A stretch of 64,000 nt of DNA from NCBI GenBank assembly GCA_002336105.1, contig DDEQ01000012.1:74464-138463 (forward strand). The letters are read 5' to 3'. Below are positions 60,144-64,000 of this stretch, in pieces; position 1 is the first letter of the stretch; every line of letters begins with the position of its first letter. A program made the position numbers and the translations under genes. The notes under the pieces are model-generated. The model did no database searches, was not told the DNA's origin, and saw nothing but the letters and a program-made list of their open reading frames with translations. This DNA comes from Chthonomonas sp. UBA1950. Lineage in GTDB: Bacteria; Armatimonadota; Fimbriimonadia; Fimbriimonadales; Fimbriimonadaceae.

Positions 60144-60232
60144 GATCACGGCCCAAACTGAAAGCGCATAGGTCTATTGGAGTTTCTCATTTAGGACTAA
60201 TAGACCAACTTGATTCAATTTTGACCGTGATC
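60144..60232. repeat. Nested inverted repeats in a 142-base intergenic gap
   Basis: Outer arms GATCACGG (60144-60151) and CCGTGATC (60225-60232) enclose inner arms GGTCTATT (60171-60178) and AATAGACC (60199-60206). Both pairs are perfect. The element occupies the gap between the prohibitin-like gene stop and the DUF3352-like start, both on the minus strand. It could be a terminator, an attenuator in the leader of the DUF3352-like gene, or chance. Confidence 0.35.
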
Positions 60233-60242
60233 TCGACGTTCT

Positions 60243-61124
60243 TTACTTCTTGCTAGGTGGGTCCATCAAGGACTTCATATCAAAGATCATGCTCTGTCCC
60301 GAACCTGAAACCGTCGGAAGTTTGCCATCCCACTTTTCAAGAAACTGCTTCATCAACACTCGGTTGCCGCCTTGAGAGTTTAGAGCTTCGGCTTCGATTC
60401 TTGCCGCTTTCGCTCGGCCTTCAGCGGTGGCAATCGCAGTTTCAGCTTCAAGTTTTGCCTTTTGAAGTTCGTATTTCTGTTGCTCTGCAGTCTGTTGAGC
60501 CACCTGTTTACGCTCAATGGCCCGGTTAAACTCATCTGAGAAGTCGAAGTTGGTCAAGCTAACCCCACCTGGCTCAACGATAATGTTGTAACGCGAGAGT
60601 CGATCGGAGAGGAGGTTGTCGATTTGAGCTTTAACATCCTGCCGCTTTGACACCAGTTCCTCCGCAGTGTATTGAGCGACAACTGCTTTAACCGTTTCTT
60701 GAACGGCTGGGTCGATGATTCTGGTGGAGAATTCTTTGCCTACGTTTTTGTAAAGTACACCGACTGTCGCGGGATCGATATGATAGTTCACAGCGACCGA
60801 GGCAGAAACGGTCTGTAGGTCGCGCGAGGCTGCCGATGCTTTCGCAGATTCCTTTTGGGTTCGAACCTCCATCACTTCCACGCTTTGGGCGTATGGGATG
60901 ACGAAATTTGCGCCTTCTGACATGGTGCCTTTGACTGCGCCGAACTGGAGCAAAACGCCTCGGTGACCCGCAGGAACCGAGTAATACGAACCCCAACAGA
61001 GTGTGATGATAAGCAATATGAACCCGGAGATTCGTATTGCGATCTTAGTTCCAGCTTGTTCGTGGGGAAGAGTAAATCCGGCCAGAATCATCACGAAAGT
61101 GATAGCGGTTAGAATCAGCGTCAT
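60243..61124 (-). CDS. Prohibitin/SPFH (band 7) membrane protein
   Basis: SPFH-domain protein, 293 residues. An N-terminal pair of hydrophobic helices (LILTAITFVMILAGFTL and FILLIITLCWGSYY) precedes the band 7 domain starting VPAGHRGVLLQFGAVKG. Core motifs include VRTQKESAKASAASRDLQTV, VNYHIDPATVGVLYKNVG and AVVAQYTAEELVSKR. A coiled coil of about 60 residues follows (RAIERKQVAQQTAEQQKYEL, then AKLEAETAIATAEGRAKAAR). Prohibitin-like proteins form large ring assemblies at the membrane that regulate FtsH. The gene starts at ATG 61124. ftsH is not in the window. Confidence 0.93.
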   Translation of the reverse strand: MTLILTAITFVMILAGFTLPHEQAGTKIAIRISGFILLIITLCWGSYYSVPAGHRGVLLQFGAVKGTMSEGANFVIPYAQSVEVMEVRTQKESAKASAASRDLQTVSASVAVNYHIDPATVGVLYKNVGKEFSTRIIDPAVQETVKAVVAQYTAEELVSKRQDVKAQIDNLLSDRLSRYNIIVEPGGVSLTNFDFSDEFNRAIERKQVAQQTAEQQKYELQKAKLEAETAIATAEGRAKAARIEAEALNSQGGNRVLMKQFLEKWDGKLPTVSGSGQSMIFDMKSLMDPPSKK

Positions 61125-61152
61125 TGTTTGTTTTCTCGAAAGGCTTGTCGTC

Positions 61153-61172
61153 TCTGGGGGTATTAACCCAGA
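61153..61172 (-). terminator. Short hairpin after the ChbG-like gene
   Basis: TCTGGG (61153-61158) pairs with CCCAGA (61167-61172) around GGTATTAA. It lies in the 98-base gap between the ChbG-like stop and the prohibitin-like start on the same strand. The stem is short, so termination is doubtful. Confidence 0.3.
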
Positions 61173-61222
61173 TCATTTCCACGTAATCCAACTACGGAAT
61201 TCGGTCAAAAAGGATGCAGTGG

Positions 61223-61948
61223 TTATCGCAAAACTTCATCAAATCGGATGGACACTGCGTTTTGACGTCGGAGGATTTCGGGAAGATCGACGCTGCATAG
61301 CAGGTCTGTGTCGGCTTGCCTTTCGGTTGCGACTCGCTCGCCAGGGTATCCCTCATGACTCATTCCGAGCATCTCATCGGTGTAACCGCCTGGGTGAAAA
61401 ACTGCTAGATAGTCTCCTCTTGGAACGGCTTCGATCCTTTGTTCGATAGGCCCATTCCATCCCAGAAATCCTAAATACATGTTGTAAATAAGTTGCTCCT
61501 GATCACATAGTTCTTGGATACGTTCTCGGAGCCCTGGAAGATAGGCAAATCCCATGTGTTCATCAAAATACTTTATGGGAAGCCCGGTGGCTCGGACCTT
61601 GTCGATCTGCGCTTTTAGTTCGGCGAGAACCTGATCATAGTTGACGCCTTCAACTTCGAAAAGGCATGGTGATGATTTCAGATTGCCGTCGTCGTCGACG
61701 AGTGATGGAACCTCGGAAGGAGGCAATACCGGCCCCCATTTCACCTTATCCCACTCAGCATTTAGGGTGGCATGCACGCCGAAGCAAGCATTAAACTCGG
61801 CTAGCTTTTCGATGGCGTCATCGAAGGCATAACATGGCGCCATGATGCCAACGTTCTTTAGAATTCCCGCTTTTAAGCATCGACAGATGGCGTCGTTTGC
61901 AGTAAAACTCCCTCCAGCATCGTCTCCCCTAAACACGATTCTCTTCAT
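61223..61948 (-). CDS. ChbG/HpnK-family (YdjC-like) carbohydrate deacetylase
   Basis: Metal-dependent deacetylase-like TIM-barrel protein, 241 residues. The N-terminal Asp pair is in RIVFRGDDAGGS, corresponding to N-x-D-D-F-G in the family. The metal-binding His segments are GVHATLNAEW (GLHxTL equivalent) and KYFDEHMGFAYLPGLRE (D-x-H-x-H-x7 pattern, here D-E-H-x-x). A YDVVLAELKAQIDK-like helix separates them. In the family these enzymes deacetylate chito-oligosaccharides, hopanoids or related N-acetyl sugars; the substrate is unknown. ATG 61948 is preferred over TTG 61978. The divergent neighbour is a rhamnosidase-like gene. Confidence 0.8.
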   Translation of the reverse strand: MKRIVFRGDDAGGSFTANDAICRCLKAGILKNVGIMAPCYAFDDAIEKLAEFNACFGVHATLNAEWDKVKWGPVLPPSEVPSLVDDDGNLKSSPCLFEVEGVNYDQVLAELKAQIDKVRATGLPIKYFDEHMGFAYLPGLRERIQELCDQEQLIYNMYLGFLGWNGPIEQRIEAVPRGDYLAVFHPGGYTDEMLGMSHEGYPGERVATERQADTDLLCSVDLPEILRRQNAVSIRFDEVLR

Positions 61949-62042
61949 ATTCGGTTTAAGGATAACAAGTTTTGCCAAGACTTACGAATATCAGACTCTC
62001 TGCATACTAAACAGGGAAGTGAAGGCGATAAGCTAGCAATCG

Positions 62043-64000
62043 ATGGACTCAACGAAGAAGGTCCGGCGTGTAAGCCTGGAAACGGCTCCTTTTGCCAAAG
62101 AACGTGCCCACGGAAATTGGAACAGTCGCGGAAGGTGGCCTGCCCAATGGATAACGCTTGAAGACGAGCCTAAAGCCCCGTTTGTAGCCGCCTACCAGTT
62201 GACATTCGACATTGCAACCGCTGAGAAGGTGCTCGTTCATGTAGCGGGAGATGAACGGTACGAACTTTTCCTTGACGGAGTCAGAGTCGGTCAAGGCAGC
62301 GAACGCGGTGATAAAGATCATTGGTTCTTTGAGTCGTACGAACTGGATCTTTCAGCAGGCAAACACGTATTGTTTGCTCGAGTTTGGACGCTGGCTGAAC
62401 TTTCGCCTATGGCTCAGCTTTCACTTCGTCACGGTTTCTTACTATGTCCCGATGATGAAAAGTGGAATGCGCTTCTAGCGACTGGGAAGGCTCCTTGGAT
62501 GGCGGCTCTACATACCGGGTATGAGTTCAAAAATCCCCAATCTGCATGGGGAACAGGTTCGCGAATCATCATTCATGGCGATAAGTTTCCTTGGGGAATC
62601 GAGCACGGAATCGCGGTAAAGTGGCAATCAGCGAAGAAGGGCGAACAGGCATTGACCTTGGAAGGGAAGTGCGATCAGCCCCCTCATCACTTTTTGTTAC
62701 CCGCGATGCTGCCAGAGATGCGGCATGAAACCTGGGACCCGGCACAGGTGAAGGTTCGGTCCGTTTCAGAAGTTGGTGAAGGGCCAACCGCGCCGCTACC
62801 GATCAAGGAGACATTTGCTGAGAATAACGCAGAGACCGCTGATTGGCAGAAGTTAGTTCATGGGCAAAAACTGACCATCGAGGCTCACAAACGAGTTCGT
62901 GTGCTCTTCGATTTAGGGAACTACCTTTGCGCCTATCACCAAGTGAAAACTACGGGTGGCAAAGGGGCCAGCGTTCGTATCCACTGGGAAGAGGCGCTCT
63001 ACAGAACCTACAAAGACCGGGTCAAAGGCAACCGAAACGAAGTTGACGGGAAGTTCTTCTGCACCTTATGGAACTGGGAGGATGGTGTTGGGGACACCTT
63101 TCTGACCGATGGTGGGCTCGAACGTTTCTTTACGAGCTTGTGGTGGCATGCCGGTCGATATGTCGAGGTCGTGGTCGAAACCAGAGACCAGGCTATCACG
63201 ATTGAATCACTGAGTTTTTGTGAGACACGATACCCACAAGAAAATCAGGGCAAGTTCGAAGCCAGCGATTCGAGGATGGCGGCGATCATCCCTATCGCCT
63301 ATCGCGCCTTACAGATGTGCTCTCACGAGACTTACATGGATTGCCCATTTTATGAGCAACTTCAGTATGTCGGAGATACCCGTCTGCAAATATTGGCTAC
63401 CTACGCGACAAATGTCGATGACCGCTTGCCCAGAAAGGCGCTTCACTCCTTTGATTTCTCAAGACAGATCGATGGGGTGACGCAGTCGAGATATCCAAAT
63501 AGAGTTGCGCAAGTCATTCCGCCGTTCTCGTTATGGTGGCTATGTATGATTCACGATTTCGCTCTTTGGCGGGGTGAAAAGGCGGTGGTCAGAGAGTTGA
63601 TGCCCGGCGCGCGGGGTGTACTAGATTGGTTTGCCCAATTCGTTAATGCTGACGGCTTAGTCCAAGCTCCGATGGGGTGGAACTTTACGGACTGGGTTCC
63701 CGGATGGAGCAACGGCATGCCTTCTGGTGCCGATACCGATGTCAGTTGCTTGGTCAACCTGCAACATTTGCTCTCGTTACAAGCTATGTACGACCTTGAG
63801 ACTTGGCAAGGCGAACCAGAACGAGCGGCGCGTTATAAGCGGTTGATGCGTGAGTCTTTGGTTGCGATCACAGAAAAGTTTTGGGACTCTCCTCGGGGGA
63901 TTCTCGCCGATGACTTGGAGCATAAGAGCTTTAGCGAACACGCTCAATGCTTAGCGATCATCTCTGGGGTGTTTGATAAAGACAAAGAGTCGCAGATGGC
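62043..64000 (+). CDS. Alpha-L-rhamnosidase-like GH78 protein (3' end beyond window)
   Basis: At least 652 residues, open to the window end. An N-terminal beta-sandwich (residues 30-130: WPAQWITLEDEP, VAGDERYELFLDG, DLSAGKHVLFARVW) is followed by a second beta domain and, from about residue 410, the (alpha/alpha)6 barrel start with the family motif ETYMDCPFYEQLQYVGDTRL, in place of the usual DCPxRxER-x-GWxGDA. Then QAPMGWNFTDWVPGW fits the catalytic-barrel loop of GH78. No signal peptide is evident from ATG 62043, so it is probably cytoplasmic. It likely releases terminal rhamnose from oligosaccharides. Divergent from a ChbG-like deacetylase, so the pair may process the same glycans. Confidence 0.86.
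   Translation, partial: MDSTKKVRRVSLETAPFAKERAHGNWNSRGRWPAQWITLEDEPKAPFVAAYQLTFDIATAEKVLVHVAGDERYELFLDGVRVGQGSERGDKDHWFFESYELDLSAGKHVLFARVWTLAELSPMAQLSLRHGFLLCPDDEKWNALLATGKAPWMAALHTGYEFKNPQSAWGTGSRIIIHGDKFPWGIEHGIAVKWQSAKKGEQALTLEGKCDQPPHHFLLPAMLPEMRHETWDPAQVKVRSVSEVGEGPTAPLPIKETFAENNAETADWQKLVHGQKLTIEAHKRVRVLFDLGNYLCAYHQVKTTGGKGASVRIHWEEALYRTYKDRVKGNRNEVDGKFFCTLWNWEDGVGDTFLTDGGLERFFTSLWWHAGRYVEVVVETRDQAITIESLSFCETRYPQENQGKFEASDSRMAAIIPIAYRALQMCSHETYMDCPFYEQLQYVGDTRLQILATYATNVDDRLPRKALHSFDFSRQIDGVTQSRYPNRVAQVIPPFSLWWLCMIHDFALWRGEKAVVRELMPGARGVLDWFAQFVNADGLVQAPMGWNFTDWVPGWSNGMPSGADTDVSCLVNLQHLLSLQAMYDLETWQGEPERAARYKRLMRESLVAITEKFWDSPRGILADDLEHKSFSEHAQCLAIISGVFDKDKESQM

Noticed and set aside
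1..64000. tRNA, rRNA, CRISPR arrays, insertion sequences and prophage genes
   Set aside because: I scanned the gaps for cloverleaf-like sequences, regular repeats, terminal repeats and transposase motifs and found none that I could support by eye.

Overview
The window is a gene-dense stretch of a bacterial chromosome of roughly even base composition. It fits Armatimonadota, probably Fimbriimonadia. The evidence is the type IV pseudopilin leaders (FTLIELLVVIAIIAI followed by FPVF), H-x9-DG type pseudopilins, a LytS/LytTR pair beside a BMP-type ABC operon, and many GTG/TTG starts. Taxonomy is inferred from these traits, not from an rRNA gene. No rRNA, tRNA, CRISPR array, insertion sequence or prophage is visible. 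No gap between genes reaches 300 bases; the largest is 30949-31192, which holds a promoter and a palindrome.

Layout: 1-3.9 kb (mostly minus): edge-truncated DppB-type permease, secreted cyclophilin, GYF-TM2 membrane protein, FG-GAP-like secreted protein, LemA, small lipoprotein. 3.9-9.3 kb (plus): purL, a TPR protein, NAD kinase and an OppF-type ATPase, tightly packed. 9.4-16.4 kb (minus): M1 aminopeptidase, class C beta-lactamase-like hydrolase, S9 peptidase and two small membrane proteins. 16.5-20.9 kb (plus): glycosyltransferase, Trm112-like, aroQ, Xaa-Pro peptidase, a degenerate ABC ATPase, a pseudopilin-like protein. 20.9-31 kb: mutL (minus), a TauE/SafE permease (plus), then on minus a seven-gene run of dehydrogenase, BMP-type ABC transporter, secreted protein, LytS kinase and LytTR regulator. 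31-32.4 kb: pseudopilin plus lipoprotein with a clear promoter and terminator. 32.4-35.3 kb: hisD and gltX (minus). 35.3-39.1 kb: a MATE exporter behind a nested inverted-repeat element, then rpmH-rnpA-yidD-yidC. 39.1-41.8 kb: small membrane protein, ZipA-C-like protein, miaB. 41.9-46.9 kb: TonB receptor, YfiR-like protein, CHASE8-like hybrid kinase. 46.9-49.1 kb (minus): SurA-like isomerase, pseudopilin, RNA cyclic phosphodiesterase. 49.2-58.3 kb (plus): TMEM175 channel, a 1488-residue fusion of a dead M28-like domain and an FtsX permease, a large probable glycoside hydrolase, surE. 58.4-64 kb: DUF3352-like protein, prohibitin-like protein, ChbG-like deacetylase (minus), and an edge-truncated alpha-L-rhamnosidase-like protein (plus).

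Most genes are housekeeping (translation, membrane insertion, purine, histidine and shikimate synthesis, mismatch repair), mixed with exported hydrolases and peptide or sugar uptake. Recurrent features are stop/start overlaps, start codons other than ATG/GTG/TTG, and -10 boxes 5-8 bases from the start codon that suggest leaderless mRNAs. The best candidates for something undescribed are the nested element before the MATE gene (35302-35370), the M28-like/FtsX fusion, the ZipA-C-like soluble protein and the rpmH/rnpA start arrangement.
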